Notes: a model not told the origin generated them from the letters alone. 32,517 bases of DNA from an uncultured Sutterella sp. (GCA_900770335.1 CAAGKD010000099.1:1-32517); one strand, 5' to 3'; counted from the first letter of the stretch, positions 23,039-32,129 are shown. Translations and numbers: made by a program.

Positions 23039-23863
23039 ATGAGCGCGATGTTCAAGTCTGAAATCGAGAGCGTCAAGCCCGAATGGGCGGGGGCCGCGCC
23101 CCGCCGCGTCAAGGCCTTCTTCACCTGCCGCACAGGCGGCGTCTCAAGCGGCCCCTGGGGCGGCCCCGACGGCATCATGGGCATGAACCTCGCCGCCCAC
23201 ACGGGTGACGCGAAGTTCTGCGTCGACATGAACCGGCGGATCCTCGCGCAGTGTCTGCCCGGGGAGCCGAAGTGGCTCGCGCAGGTCCACGGCACGGAGA
23301 TTCTTCATGCGGACGACGTCAGGACGGATCTTGAGGCTCCCGAGGCGGACGGCGCCTGGACGGCGACCCCCGGCATCGTCTGCTCGGTGATGACCGCGGA
23401 CTGCCTGCCTGTGCTCCTCGCCGATCGCTCGGGTCGGATCGTCGCCGCGCTGCACGCGGGCTGGCGGAGCCTCGCCGACGGGATCCTGCAGAAGGGCGTC
23501 GCGAAGCTCCTCGCGGAGGCGCCAGGCGCCGACCTCGCCGCCTGGCTCGGGCCCCGGATCGGACCGGAGGCCTTCGAGGTGGGGCCGGACGTCCTCGAGG
23601 CGATGCGCCGGCATCTTCACGACGCCGACCGGCATTTCCGGCCCGCGGGCGAGGGCAGATGGCTCGCCGACCTCGCGGGGCTCGCCCACGACGCGCTCGT
23701 CTCTTCGGGCGTCGCCCCGGATGCGATCACCGACTGCGGCCTCTCGACATACGGCGACGCGCAGCGCTTCTTCAGCTTCCGCCGAGACGGCGAGCGCTCG
23801 GGACGCCACGCCGCGCTCATCTGGATAGAGCCCGTCGAGGCGGCGCAGCCTCCCGCGCGCTGA
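23039..23863 (+). CDS. pgeF: Peptidoglycan editing factor PgeF (YfiH, laccase-domain protein)
   Basis: This protein of 274 residues belongs to the family formerly called laccase-domain or DUF152. The E. coli member prevents misincorporation of L-Ser in place of L-Ala in peptidoglycan stem peptides. The metal-site residues are H84 in QVHG, C122 in TADCLPVLLAD and H139 in LHAGWR. The FFTCRTGGVSSGPW opening and the C-terminal FFSFRRDG with GRHAALIWI are also typical. Its start is three bases after the rluD stop, and the pair is conserved in many proteobacteria, so it is probably co-transcribed with rluD. A second ATG at 23048 would shorten it by three residues. Two strong hairpins follow. Confidence 0.93.
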   Translation: MSAMFKSEIESVKPEWAGAAPRRVKAFFTCRTGGVSSGPWGGPDGIMGMNLAAHTGDAKFCVDMNRRILAQCLPGEPKWLAQVHGTEILHADDVRTDLEAPEADGAWTATPGIVCSVMTADCLPVLLADRSGRIVAALHAGWRSLADGILQKGVAKLLAEAPGADLAAWLGPRIGPEAFEVGPDVLEAMRRHLHDADRHFRPAGEGRWLADLAGLAHDALVSSGVAPDAITDCGLSTYGDAQRFFSFRRDGERSGRHAALIWIEPVEAAQPPAR

Positions 23864-24193
23864 GCCCGCCGCCCGGCATCCCCCGAATGCGCCGGCCCGC
23901 AAGAAATGCGGCCGCTCGCGCGGGCGCGACAGCGCGCGAGCGGCTAATATCGCGCGCCTCATCACGGGCTCAAAGGCTCGCAGGCGCTTCCCCCGAAGGA
24001 GCGCGCAAGCGCGCCGGAATTCTTTCCGGCGGCCAGCCCCCATTCATCGACGCCGCGCCGGTCGCCCGCCCCCTCGGGCTCCGCGCGGCCGCCGCCGCCC
24101 TCCCGCGCGGGACCCCAGGCGGAAGGCATGCCTGAGCGCATGCGCGTCCCGCGCCGTTCCTGGCGCCCATTCACTCCCAGAACAAGCAGAAAA
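23864..24193 (+). other. 330-base region between pgeF and rimO
   Basis: No gene is seen. It holds the terminator hairpin at 23911-23944, directly followed by TAATAT (23945-23950), which may be the stem's T/A-rich tail or a -10 element. GCGCGC-AA-GCGCGC and a CCGG inverted repeat lie near 24000-24032. An open stretch ahead of the rimO ATG (from 24128) is Arg/Pro-rich and was not taken as coding. Confidence 0.5.
23911..23944 (+). terminator. Intrinsic terminator after pgeF
   Basis: GCCGCTCGCGCG (23911-23922) pairs perfectly with CGCGCGAGCGGC (23933-23944) around a ten-base loop, followed by TAATAT. It lies 48 bases after the pgeF stop. Confidence 0.65.
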
Positions 24194-25540
24194 ATGACCC
24201 GTCACATTCCCGTCGTCGGCTTCGTCTCCCTCGGCTGCCCCAAGGCGCTCGTCGATACCGAGCGCATCGTCACGGAGCTGCGCGCCCGCGGCTACCGCAT
24301 CGGCTCGACCTACAAGGACGCCGATCTCGTCATCGTCAACACCTGCGGCTTCGTCAACGAGGCCGTCGAGGAGAGCCTCACGGCGATCGCCGAGGCGCTC
24401 AAGGAGAACGGACGCGTGATCGTCTGCGGGTGCCTCGGAGGCCGCACGGAGGCCGACGGCTCGAACTACGTCCTCGCGCGCTGCCCCAAGGTGATCGGCG
24501 TCACGGGGCCCGATAGCGTCGAGGAGGTGCTGCGCATGGTCGAGGGGGAGCTGCCGCGGCCGCACGACCCCTGGGACGACCTTGTCCCGGCCGCGGGCGT
24601 GAGGCTCACGCCGAAGCACTACGCCTACCTCAAGATCTCCGAGGGCTGCAACCACCACTGCTCGTTCTGCATCATCCCGAACCTGCGCGGCTCGCTCTTC
24701 TCGCGTCCCATCGGGGACGTCGTGCGCGAGGCGGGCAACCTCGTCGCCTCGGGCGTGAAGGAGCTGCTCGTCATCAGCCAGGACACCGCGGCCTACGGCG
24801 TCGACAAGCGCTACAAGCTCGACTTCGCGGGCGGACGCCCCGCGCACACGCGCCTGCTCGACCTCTGCCGCGAGCTCGGCCGCCTCGGCGCCTGGACGCG
24901 CCTGCATTACGTCTACCCCTATCCGAGCGTCGACGACGTGGTGCCTCTCATGGCCGAGGGCCTGGTGCTTCCGTACCTTGATGTGCCCTTCCAGCACGCG
25001 CATCCGCGAATCCTCAAGCTCATGAAGCGCCCCGCCTGCGGCGAGCGGAACCTCGAGCGCATCGCCGCCTGGCGCCGCGCCTGCCCCGACATCACCATCC
25101 GCTCGACCTTCATCGCGGGCTTTCCCGGCGAGACCGAGGAGGAGTTCGAGTACCTTCTCGACTTCCTGCGCGAGGCCGAGCTCGACCGCGTCGGGTGCTT
25201 CGCCTACTCGCCCGTCGAGGGCGCCGCCGCGAACGACCTTCCCGGAGCCCTTCCCGACGAGGTCCGCGAGGATCGCCGCCGCCGCCTGATGGAGCTTCAG
25301 GCGGAGATCTCCCTGAAGAAGCTCGCCCGCCGCATCGGCCGCGTCGAGGACGTGATCATCGACGAGGAGCCCGACGAGGACGGCGTCGCCGTCGGCCGCA
25401 CGAAGAGCGACGCGCCTGACATCGACGGCGTGTGCTACGTGACGACGGAGCGCAGGCTCCAGCCCGGCGACATCGTCCGCGTGCGGATGACGGACAATGA
25501 GGAGCACGACCTCATCGGCCGCGAGGTCCTCGAGGACTGA
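24194..25540 (+). CDS. rimO: Ribosomal protein S12 methylthiotransferase RimO
   Basis: RimO is a radical-SAM enzyme that adds a methylthio group to the conserved aspartate of ribosomal protein S12. The 448-residue protein has all three domains. The N-terminal MTTase domain has cluster cysteines C15 (SLGCPKALVD), C51 (NTCGFV) and C80 (VCGCLG). The radical-SAM domain has C152, C156 and C159 in GCNHHCSFC, and a C-terminal TRAM domain follows from about 385. SLGCPKALVD and the pattern LDVPFQHAHPRILKLMKR separate it from MiaB. I chose the ATG at 24194 (AGCAGAAAA before it); the open frame to 24128 adds an Arg-rich run. fimV follows 163 bases later. In many Burkholderiales asd or leu genes precede fimV; here rimO does. 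Confidence 0.95.
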   Translation: MTRHIPVVGFVSLGCPKALVDTERIVTELRARGYRIGSTYKDADLVIVNTCGFVNEAVEESLTAIAEALKENGRVIVCGCLGGRTEADGSNYVLARCPKVIGVTGPDSVEEVLRMVEGELPRPHDPWDDLVPAAGVRLTPKHYAYLKISEGCNHHCSFCIIPNLRGSLFSRPIGDVVREAGNLVASGVKELLVISQDTAAYGVDKRYKLDFAGGRPAHTRLLDLCRELGRLGAWTRLHYVYPYPSVDDVVPLMAEGLVLPYLDVPFQHAHPRILKLMKRPACGERNLERIAAWRRACPDITIRSTFIAGFPGETEEEFEYLLDFLREAELDRVGCFAYSPVEGAAANDLPGALPDEVREDRRRRLMELQAEISLKKLARRIGRVEDVIIDEEPDEDGVAVGRTKSDAPDIDGVCYVTTERRLQPGDIVRVRMTDNEEHDLIGREVLED

Positions 25541-25703
25541 CGGGTCTCCTCCAAGCGGGCCGCGGGCGCCAGAGGGGCGGCCTTGAGCGCGCAGGCGCGC
25601 GGATGCCCTGCGGTATCATCCAAGGCAAAACGTCTCCGCGGTCCGTCCGCGCCCGGCCGGATTCCGATCCGGCCCGCTTCCGGCGCGCCGCCATCAGTCC
25701 CTC

Positions 25704-28700
25704 ATGCAGATGTCAAAGAAGATTTCCGTGCTTGCGGCGGCGATGCTCGCCGCGCTCTCCTCCGCGGCCGGCGCCGTCTCCCTCGGCGACCTCGAGGTGA
25801 GAAGCCAGCCCGGGCAGCCGCTTGACGCAACGCTCGAGATCGAGGATGTCGATCTCTCGATCTCGCCCCTGCTCGTGCGCGTCGCGCCTCCCGCAACCTA
25901 TCTGCGCGAGGGCGTGCAGTGGCCCCGCGAGGCCCTTGACCTGCGCATGGCCCGGCTCGCCGGGGACGCGAAGCGCGTGCGCGTGCGCGTGACCGGCACG
26001 CAGACCCTTGACACGAGCTTTCCGCTTCTCATCGAGCTCAACGCGGGCGGCCGCGTGACGGTGCGCGAATACGGCCTTGAGCGCCGGGGCGCGGCCTTCG
26101 CGGTCAATGCCGCCGACGAGCGCCTCGCGCGGACGAAGCACGCCGAGGAGCCTGCGCCTCAGTCCAATCAGGCCGATCAGTCTGATCAGGCCGGGCGGCC
26201 CGCTCAGGATCAGAAGGCTCAGCCGGCCCGGACGACGGAGTCCGCGCCGGTCGGCAAGACCGTTGAGCCGCCGCAGGCCGCGCCGGTTGCTCCCGTCGCA
26301 GCGCAGAAGCCTGCGCCCGCGGAGCCCGTCAGAGCTGCGGCGCCTGAGAAGTCCTCTCCGACCGCTTCTCCTACCGTTTCTCCGGCCGATTCCGCCGCTC
26401 CTGAGGCTCAGCGGCAGCAGGATGCCGCCCGGGTCATTCCGGAGGCCGGGTCTCCGGAAAAGACTGCAAGGACGGAGAAGCTTCCCGCCGGCATGGAGCG
26501 GGCGCGGGTGAGCGAGCCCGCTTCCGTAGCCTCCGCAGCCTCCGTCGCTCCTGCGGCGAAGGCTCCGGAGCCTTCCGCAGAGAAGGCCGTCGCGGCTTCG
26601 GCCGGGGCGGTCAGGGCGGACCGGGCGTCCGAAGCCGCGAAGCCGGCCTCTCCGGCCCCTGCGCCGGTCGCCGTCGAGCCCGCGCGAAAGAGCGCTCCGC
26701 AGGCTGCTCCCGTCGCTTTGGCGACTCCCGCAGCGCGCGCGCCGAGCGAGCCCTCCGATCCGTCCGCCGCCTCCGCTCCCAGTGCGCCGCAAACCGTCGT
26801 CAAGGCCGCGAAGTCCTCGCGCGACGCGGCGCGACCGAAGCGCCCCGCGCGCTACGCGCCCAACGTCGTGCGCGAGTACGTGGCAATCAACGGCTTCAAC
26901 CCGAACGAGACCTTCCGCGTCCAGCGCTACATGACCACCTGGTCGATCGCGCAGCTCTACTGGCCGAGCTACCCCGGCGCGCTCCTCGAGCAGGTCGCCG
27001 TGGCGCTTCGCGACAAGAACCCGAAGGCCTTCGTCGAGGGCGACCTCAACCGCATCATCGTGGGCGCGACGCTCGATTCGCCCACCTCCGACGAGGTATT
27101 CGCGATCGATCCGGTCGAGGCGTTCGTCGCGAACCACGGCAGGGGCGTCGCGATTCCGGCGCCCACGCAGAACCTCATCGACGCGCAGCGGCTCTCCCGC
27201 GAGGGCGCGTCCGAGGTCGCCGCGGCGCAGATGGCCGCGAAGAGCCGGGGCGATTCCTCCGAGGGCATTGCGAGCGCCGGCCGCACAGCCTTCTCCGACT
27301 GGCGGGCCGATCATCCCGAGGCGAAGGCTGATGGAGCGGATGGTGCTGAAGGATCCGGAGCTGATCGAGCTGAAGGGCCCGACGTCCCTGGCGCCGCGCC
27401 GGAGCCGTCCGCTCAGGCCGAGCCGGCTGTCGAGGCGTCGGCCCAGGACGCCGAGGGCGGATCTGCGGCCGCCCCGGAGGCTTCCGCCGCTGCCGCCGCC
27501 TCCGCGGATGCGTCCGAAGAGAAGGCCCCGGCGGCCGAAGAGAAGTCCGAGGCCGAGTCCGTCGCTCCCGGCGTCATGGACCGGATCCGCGAAATCTGGG
27601 ACGGCAACGAGGGGCGCAATCGCTGGATCGCGCTCGGCGCGCTTGCGCTTGCGCTTGCGGGCGGCGGGCGCCTTCTCAGGCGCCGCCGTCCGGAGGACGA
27701 CTTCGAGATCGAGCAGCCCGGAAAGCTCGCTCCGACCGGCACGATCACGCTCCAGCGCGAGGTGGAGCCCTCGACCGAGGCGCAGCTTCGCGCCGTCGAC
27801 GCCACGATCAGCGAGGCCGTGAAGAACGGAACAACCGCCGGCGCCATGGGCGTCGGGGCCATGGCCTACGCCGAGGCGCAGATGGAGGCTGACCGCCGTG
27901 AGGCCGCCGAATCCGAAGCTGCGGCCGCCTCCGCCGAGGCGCAGGGCGCTCAGCCTCAGAAGGAGCCGGACGAGGAGGTCGATTTCTCCGGCGACGCCCG
28001 CTCCGAAGCCGCGGCGGATGCCGCGGGAGAATCCAAAGCCCCCGCCGCCCCTGCCCAGGGCAAGGCGCCTGAGGCGAACGCCTTGGACGCCGAAGGGTCT
28101 GAAGAGGATGACGAGGACTACGACAATTTCGGGGAGATGCCCGAGGCGGCCGACCAGCCTTGGCTCTCGCCCGACGACGACGAGCTTCCGCCCCTTGACG
28201 AGGAGGACCGCCGCGAGGAGGCCATGCGCACCAAGGAGGACCGCCGGCGGCTCGACAACAACCTCTCCCGCGTGAACCTCTCGCTCGAGCCCGAGGCGGC
28301 CAAGCCTGCGGACGCCTATGTGCCGCCGCTCGCCTCGGAGCCCCTTCCGAATCCTGACGCTGACGCCGCTCCCGCCGTCTCGACCGCCGCTTCTGCGGCG
28401 GCGAAGCCGGCGCCTGCGTCCGCCGCGCCGGCGAAGGCCTCCGTCACGGACCGCGCCGTGCCCGACGCGCCCTCCGTCCCGTCGGACGAGCCCGTGACGC
28501 CGCCGCCCCCGCCGCCGCCCGAGCCCATTGACAAGCAGCGCGCCCAGCAGGAGGCGTTTGACGCGAAGATCCAGCTCGCGAGCTCCTTCATCGGGCTTGG
28601 CGCCAGGGACGAGGCTCGCGAGCTGCTCGAAGAGGTGAGAAAGAAGGGCTCGGACGCGCAGCGTGACGCCGCCCAGCGCCTGCTCGCCCGCCTGGGAGAG

Positions 28701-28709
28701 AGGAAATGA
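25704..28709 (+). CDS. fimV: FimV-family inner-membrane protein with peptidoglycan-binding-like domain
   Basis: FimV proteins are polar hub proteins linked to type IV pilus assembly and cell polarity. The 1001-residue protein has a signal sequence (about 1-24) and the FimV N-terminal domain (SLGDLEVRSQPGQPLDATLE, to about 130). A long Ala/Pro/Glu/Ser linker (about 150-390) leads to a degenerate LysM-like segment (about 411-455, FRVQRYMTTWSIAQLYWP then LLEQVAVALRDKNPKAFVEG). A second acidic linker precedes one transmembrane span at about 645-662 (WIALGALALALAGG) and RRRR. A cytoplasmic acidic region (to about 940) ends in the short FimV C-terminal motif (AFDAKIQLASSFIGLGARDE to the end). ATG at 25704 or 25710 are both possible. 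The stop overlaps truA as ATGA. FimV is the right family, but whether this organism has pili cannot be seen. Confidence 0.92.
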   Translation: MQMSKKISVLAAAMLAALSSAAGAVSLGDLEVRSQPGQPLDATLEIEDVDLSISPLLVRVAPPATYLREGVQWPREALDLRMARLAGDAKRVRVRVTGTQTLDTSFPLLIELNAGGRVTVREYGLERRGAAFAVNAADERLARTKHAEEPAPQSNQADQSDQAGRPAQDQKAQPARTTESAPVGKTVEPPQAAPVAPVAAQKPAPAEPVRAAAPEKSSPTASPTVSPADSAAPEAQRQQDAARVIPEAGSPEKTARTEKLPAGMERARVSEPASVASAASVAPAAKAPEPSAEKAVAASAGAVRADRASEAAKPASPAPAPVAVEPARKSAPQAAPVALATPAARAPSEPSDPSAASAPSAPQTVVKAAKSSRDAARPKRPARYAPNVVREYVAINGFNPNETFRVQRYMTTWSIAQLYWPSYPGALLEQVAVALRDKNPKAFVEGDLNRIIVGATLDSPTSDEVFAIDPVEAFVANHGRGVAIPAPTQNLIDAQRLSREGASEVAAAQMAAKSRGDSSEGIASAGRTAFSDWRADHPEAKADGADGAEGSGADRAEGPDVPGAAPEPSAQAEPAVEASAQDAEGGSAAAPEASAAAAASADASEEKAPAAEEKSEAESVAPGVMDRIREIWDGNEGRNRWIALGALALALAGGGRLLRRRRPEDDFEIEQPGKLAPTGTITLQREVEPSTEAQLRAVDATISEAVKNGTTAGAMGVGAMAYAEAQMEADRREAAESEAAAASAEAQGAQPQKEPDEEVDFSGDARSEAAADAAGESKAPAAPAQGKAPEANALDAEGSEEDDEDYDNFGEMPEAADQPWLSPDDDELPPLDEEDRREEAMRTKEDRRRLDNNLSRVNLSLEPEAAKPADAYVPPLASEPLPNPDADAAPAVSTAASAAAKPAPASAAPAKASVTDRAVPDAPSVPSDEPVTPPPPPPPEPIDKQRAQQEAFDAKIQLASSFIGLGARDEARELLEEVRKKGSDAQRDAAQRLLARLGERK

Positions 28710-29590
28710 CGCAGCCGCCGATCGAACCCTCGACCGACGACATCGATCCGAACGATCCCCCGAAGGCTCCGCGCTGCCCGCCCGGGTCGCGCCGTATCGC
28801 CCTCGGCGTCGAGTACTGCGGAACGGACTTCAACGGCTGGCAGATCCAGCCCGAGGGGCTCACCATCCAGAGGACGCTCGAGGAGGCGGCGAGCCGCTTC
28901 GCCGACCATCCCGTGAGCGTGATCTGCGCGGGCCGCACCGATGCGGGTGTGCATGCGACGCAGCAGGTGGTGAGCTTCACGACCACCGCCAAGCGCGCCG
29001 AGGAGGGCTGGGTGCGGGGCGTCAACACGTTCCTGCCGAGAAGCGTTGCCGTGCGCTGGATGCGCCCCGTGCCGGACGACTTTCACGCGCGCTTCTGCGC
29101 GCGCTCGCGCACCTACGAGTACTGGATCTGGAACGCGCGCACGCGCGCGCCGCTCCTTGACGACCGCACGGGGTGGGTCTTCCGGCCGCTTGACGTCGAC
29201 CGCATGCGAGAGGGCGCCCGGGCGCTGATCGGCACGCACGACTTCACGAGCTTCCGCGCGTCCGAGTGCCAGGCGAAGACGCCCGTGAGGACGCTCACGG
29301 AGCTCTCGATCATCCGCAGGGACGATCTCGTTGGGTTCCGCCTCACCGCCAACGCCTTCCTGCAGCACATGGTGCGCAACATCGTCGGCGCCCTCATCTA
29401 CGTCGGCACGGGCCGCCGCGAGCCCGGCTGGATCGGAGAGCTCCTCGAGGCGCGCTGCCGCGAGATCGCTGCGCCGACCTTCAGCCCTTCGGGCCTGTAC
29501 TTCGTCGGCGTCGCCTATCCCGACCATCCGCAGATTCCGCAGCGCGGCCGGAGCCCGTTCTTCGGTGGCTTCCCCGAGCCCGGAGCCTGA
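28706..29590 (+). CDS. truA: tRNA pseudouridine synthase A (TruA)
   Basis: TruA converts uridines 38-40 in the anticodon arm of many tRNAs to pseudouridine. The protein is 294 residues, slightly longer than E. coli TruA because of an acidic, Pro-rich N-terminus of about 28 residues. Catalytic D79 is in AGRTDAGVHA. Other family motifs are VEYCGTDFNGWQIQ, the internal FHARFCARSRTYEYWIWN and the C-terminal AFLQHMVRNIVGALIYVG. The start overlaps the fimV stop by four bases (ATGA), so it is likely translationally coupled to fimV, as in related species. In Burkholderia truA is usually followed by trpF-trpB-trpA-accD; here accD comes next after 167 bases. The stop at 29590 is followed by no strong terminator. 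Confidence 0.95.
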   Translation: MTQPPIEPSTDDIDPNDPPKAPRCPPGSRRIALGVEYCGTDFNGWQIQPEGLTIQRTLEEAASRFADHPVSVICAGRTDAGVHATQQVVSFTTTAKRAEEGWVRGVNTFLPRSVAVRWMRPVPDDFHARFCARSRTYEYWIWNARTRAPLLDDRTGWVFRPLDVDRMREGARALIGTHDFTSFRASECQAKTPVRTLTELSIIRRDDLVGFRLTANAFLQHMVRNIVGALIYVGTGRREPGWIGELLEARCREIAAPTFSPSGLYFVGVAYPDHPQIPQRGRSPFFGGFPEPGA

Positions 29591-29673
29591 CGTCGAAGAC
29601 GGGCCGCCGGATCGGCCGAACGCAGTAGCCCGACCGAGCGAAGCGGGCGGAGGAGTCCGCCGCCGCGGCTTCC

Positions 29674-29696
29674 TATAATTTCCGATCCGATCGGAT
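29674..29696 (+). promoter_or_regulatory. accD promoter candidate with palindrome at the predicted start site
   Basis: TATAAT at 29674-29679 is a perfect -10 hexamer. The expected transcription start, about seven bases on, falls at the left edge of the 12-base palindrome ATCCGATCGGAT (29685-29696). Such placement suits an operator for a repressor. There is no recognisable -35. The hexamer is 79 bases before the accD ATG. Confidence 0.5.
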
Positions 29697-29757
29697 TGCC
29701 TCCGAAGCGGCGCATCGGCCCAGAGCCTTCCCGTCCAATTACCTCCGAGTCCTGAAG

Positions 29758-30636
29758 ATGAGCTGGATCAACCACATTCTTCCCAAGATCAAGCGCGGCG
29801 ACGACGCTGCTCCCAAGAAGCCGAGCGTCGTCCCCGAGGGCGTCTGGACCAAGTGCCCGGGCTGCGAGCAGCCGCTCTACACCGAGGAGCTTGACCGGAG
29901 CCTGCGCGTGTGCCCCAAGTGCGGCTATCACTTCCGCATTGGCGCCCGCGCGCGGCTCTTCGCCTTCCTCGATCCGGAGAAGGTGACGGAGATCGGCGGC
30001 GAGGTCCGCCCGAAGGATCCGCTTGAGTTCGTCGACAGCAAGCCCTACCCCAAGCGCATCGAGGTCGCACAGGGCGCGACCGGCGAGACCGACGCCCTCG
30101 TCGTGATGTCCGGCTCCCTGCGCCGCGAGCCCATGGTCGCCGCTGCGTTCGAGTTCCGATTCATGGGCGGCTCGATGGGCAGCGTCGTCGGCGAGCGCTT
30201 CGCCCTCGGCGTCGAGGAGGCGATCCGCCGCCGCGCGCCCTTCGTCGTCTTCACGGCCTCGGGCGGCGCGCGCATGCACGAGGGCCTCGTGTCGCTCTAC
30301 CAGATGACGAAGACGACGGCCGCGGCGAGAAGGCTCGCCGACAAGGGGCTTCCCTTCATCACGGTCCTCACCGATCCCACGATGGGCGGCGTCTCGGCCT
30401 CCTTCGCCTTCATCGGCGACGTGGTGCTCGCCGAGCCCAAGGCGCTCATCGGCTTCGCGGGCCCCCGCGTGATCGAGCAGACCGTCCGCGAGAAGCTTCC
30501 CGAGGGGTTCCAGCGCTCGGAGTTTCTCCTGAAGACCGGCCAGATCGACCAGATCGTCGACCGCCGAGACATGCGCGCGCGCATCTCCGAGATCACGCAG
30601 CTGCTCATGAAGAAGCGCCCCGTGAACGGCATCTGA
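29758..30636 (+). CDS. accD: Acetyl-CoA carboxylase carboxyltransferase subunit beta
   Basis: AccD, with AccA, transfers the carboxyl group from carboxybiotin to acetyl-CoA, making malonyl-CoA for fatty acid synthesis in the cytosol. The 292-residue protein has the four-cysteine zinc finger (C33, C36, C52, C55 in KCPGCEQ and VCPKCGY). The carboxyltransferase core includes FMGGSMGSVVGERF, TASGGARMHEG and DPTMGGVSASFA, then IGFAGPRVIEQT for the acyl-CoA site and LPEGFQRSEFLL. The length and order match the family. The ATG at 29758 is the usual start (MSWINHILPKI). It probably has its own promoter (29674-29696) and is followed by folC after 140 bases, with a small hairpin and T-tract between them. 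Confidence 0.96.
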   Translation: MSWINHILPKIKRGDDAAPKKPSVVPEGVWTKCPGCEQPLYTEELDRSLRVCPKCGYHFRIGARARLFAFLDPEKVTEIGGEVRPKDPLEFVDSKPYPKRIEVAQGATGETDALVVMSGSLRREPMVAAAFEFRFMGGSMGSVVGERFALGVEEAIRRRAPFVVFTASGGARMHEGLVSLYQMTKTTAAARRLADKGLPFITVLTDPTMGGVSASFAFIGDVVLAEPKALIGFAGPRVIEQTVREKLPEGFQRSEFLLKTGQIDQIVDRRDMRARISEITQLLMKKRPVNGI

Positions 30637-30726
30637 TCCGGCTCAAGCCTGCGATCCTGCACGCCCGCCCGCGCTTGTCCGGCTCCGCGGCTTCCTCTCT
30701 CATCGGGAGGGGAAGGCGGAGCCTTC

Positions 30727-30747
30727 GCATTCTGAGGAATGCCTTTT
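30727..30747 (+). terminator. Small hairpin with T-tract between accD and folC
   Basis: GCATTC (30727-30732) pairs with GAATGC (30737-30742) around TGAG and is followed by CTTTT. It lies about 90 bases after the accD stop and 30 bases before the folC start, so it could be a weak terminator or attenuator. Confidence 0.45.
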
Positions 30748-30776
30748 CCGACCTTCATTCTTCCTTGCACTCCGCC

Positions 30777-32129
30777 ATGACTCAGACAGTTCAGACCGAA
30801 TCTGCTTCGAACTCTCCGAAGACGCTCGACGCGTGGCTCGCCCACGCCGAGGCGCTGAGCGCCCGAACCATTGACCTCGGGCTTGACCGCATGCGCGAGA
30901 TGATCGGGCGGCTCGACATTCATTTCGACGCGCCCGTCGTCACCGTGGGCGGCACGAACGGGAAGGGCTCGACCTGCACCTTCATCGAGTCGGCCGCGCG
31001 GGCGGCGGGACTGAGGACGGCGCTGCACACGTCGCCGCACCTGCTGCGCTTCACCGAGCGCGCGCGGCTCAACGGCGAGGAGGCGGACGAGGAGCTCCTC
31101 GGCCGCGCCTTCGCGCGCGTCGAGGCCGCCCGCGGAGAGCTCCCCCTCACGTACTTCGAGTTCACGGCGCTCGGCATCCTCCTTGTCTTCGAGGAATTCC
31201 GTCCGGACCTCGTGATCCTCGAGATCGGCCTCGGCGGGCGGCTCGACGCGATCAACGCGATCGATCCGACAGTCTCGGTCATCACGTCGATCGGCGTCGA
31301 CCACACGGCGTTCTTGGGCGACACCCGCGAGGCGATCGCCTGGGAGAAGGCGCACATCTTCCGCCCCGGGCGCTTCGCGATCTGCGCCGATCCCGAGCCG
31401 CCCGCGACGCTCGTCAACCATGCCCGGGAGATCGGCGCGAAGCTTCTCGTCTTCCGGCGGGACTTCGACGCCCGTCCGCTTTCCCAAGGGGGCTTCGAAT
31501 ACGTTCGAAACGGCGTCGCCTCGGGCGAATTCCGTCCGGGCCTTGAGGGGGAGAACCAGCTGAGGAACGCCGCGGGCGCGCTCACGGCTCTCAGGGCCCT
31601 TTCGGACTCGGGGTTCGAAAAGTTCGCGCTCCCGCACGAGATCCTCGCACGCGGTGTCGCGAACGCACGCATCACGGGGCGCTTTGAGCGCGTCTGCGAG
31701 GAGCCCTGCCTCACGATCCTTGACGTCGGGCACAACCCGGAGGCCGCCAGGGCCCTCGCGGCGAACCTCGCCGCCTCCGCGCGGCCGGGCGAGCGCACGA
31801 TCGCCGTCTTCGGGATGCTGCGCGACAAGGACCGCACGAGCGTGATCCGCGAGACCGCCCCTCGCATCGACGAATGGTTCTACGCGGGCCTACCCGGTCC
31901 GCGCGGCGGGTCCGCCGAGGACCTCGGGGAGCACCTTCTTGAGGCCGGCGTCCCGCAGGCGGCGGCTGAGCCGTGCGAGTCCGTCGCCGAGGCGCTCGGG
32001 CGCGCAAGGGTTCGCGCGAAGGTGCTCCTCGCCGACTCCGCCGCTCCCGTCCGGATCATCGTCTTCGGGTCCTTCGTTACGGTCGAGGCGGCGCTCGAAG
32101 AGCTCGCGCGCGAAGGCGTCCGGCGGTGA
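30777..32129 (+). CDS. folC: Bifunctional folylpolyglutamate synthase/dihydrofolate synthase
   Basis: FolC adds L-glutamate to dihydropteroate and then extends the polyglutamate tail of folates in the cytosol. The 450-residue protein has the ATP-binding P-loop GGTNGKGST (58-66), the Mur-ligase-like THTSPHL region (ALHTSPHLLRFTER), EIGLGGRLDAINAID and TSIGVDHTAFLGDT. The C-terminal ligase domain has ILDVGHNPEAARAL and FGMLRDKD. I chose the ATG at 30777; the open frame extends to 30675, but this part is Ser/Arg-rich and precedes the usual start (MTQTVQ, then LDAWLAHAEAL). accD-folC order is normal for Burkholderiales. A tail of about 250 bases separates it from the partial gene at 32381. Confidence 0.95.
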   Translation: MTQTVQTESASNSPKTLDAWLAHAEALSARTIDLGLDRMREMIGRLDIHFDAPVVTVGGTNGKGSTCTFIESAARAAGLRTALHTSPHLLRFTERARLNGEEADEELLGRAFARVEAARGELPLTYFEFTALGILLVFEEFRPDLVILEIGLGGRLDAINAIDPTVSVITSIGVDHTAFLGDTREAIAWEKAHIFRPGRFAICADPEPPATLVNHAREIGAKLLVFRRDFDARPLSQGGFEYVRNGVASGEFRPGLEGENQLRNAAGALTALRALSDSGFEKFALPHEILARGVANARITGRFERVCEEPCLTILDVGHNPEAARALAANLAASARPGERTIAVFGMLRDKDRTSVIRETAPRIDEWFYAGLPGPRGGSAEDLGEHLLEAGVPQAAAEPCESVAEALGRARVRAKVLLADSAAPVRIIVFGSFVTVEAALEELAREGVRR

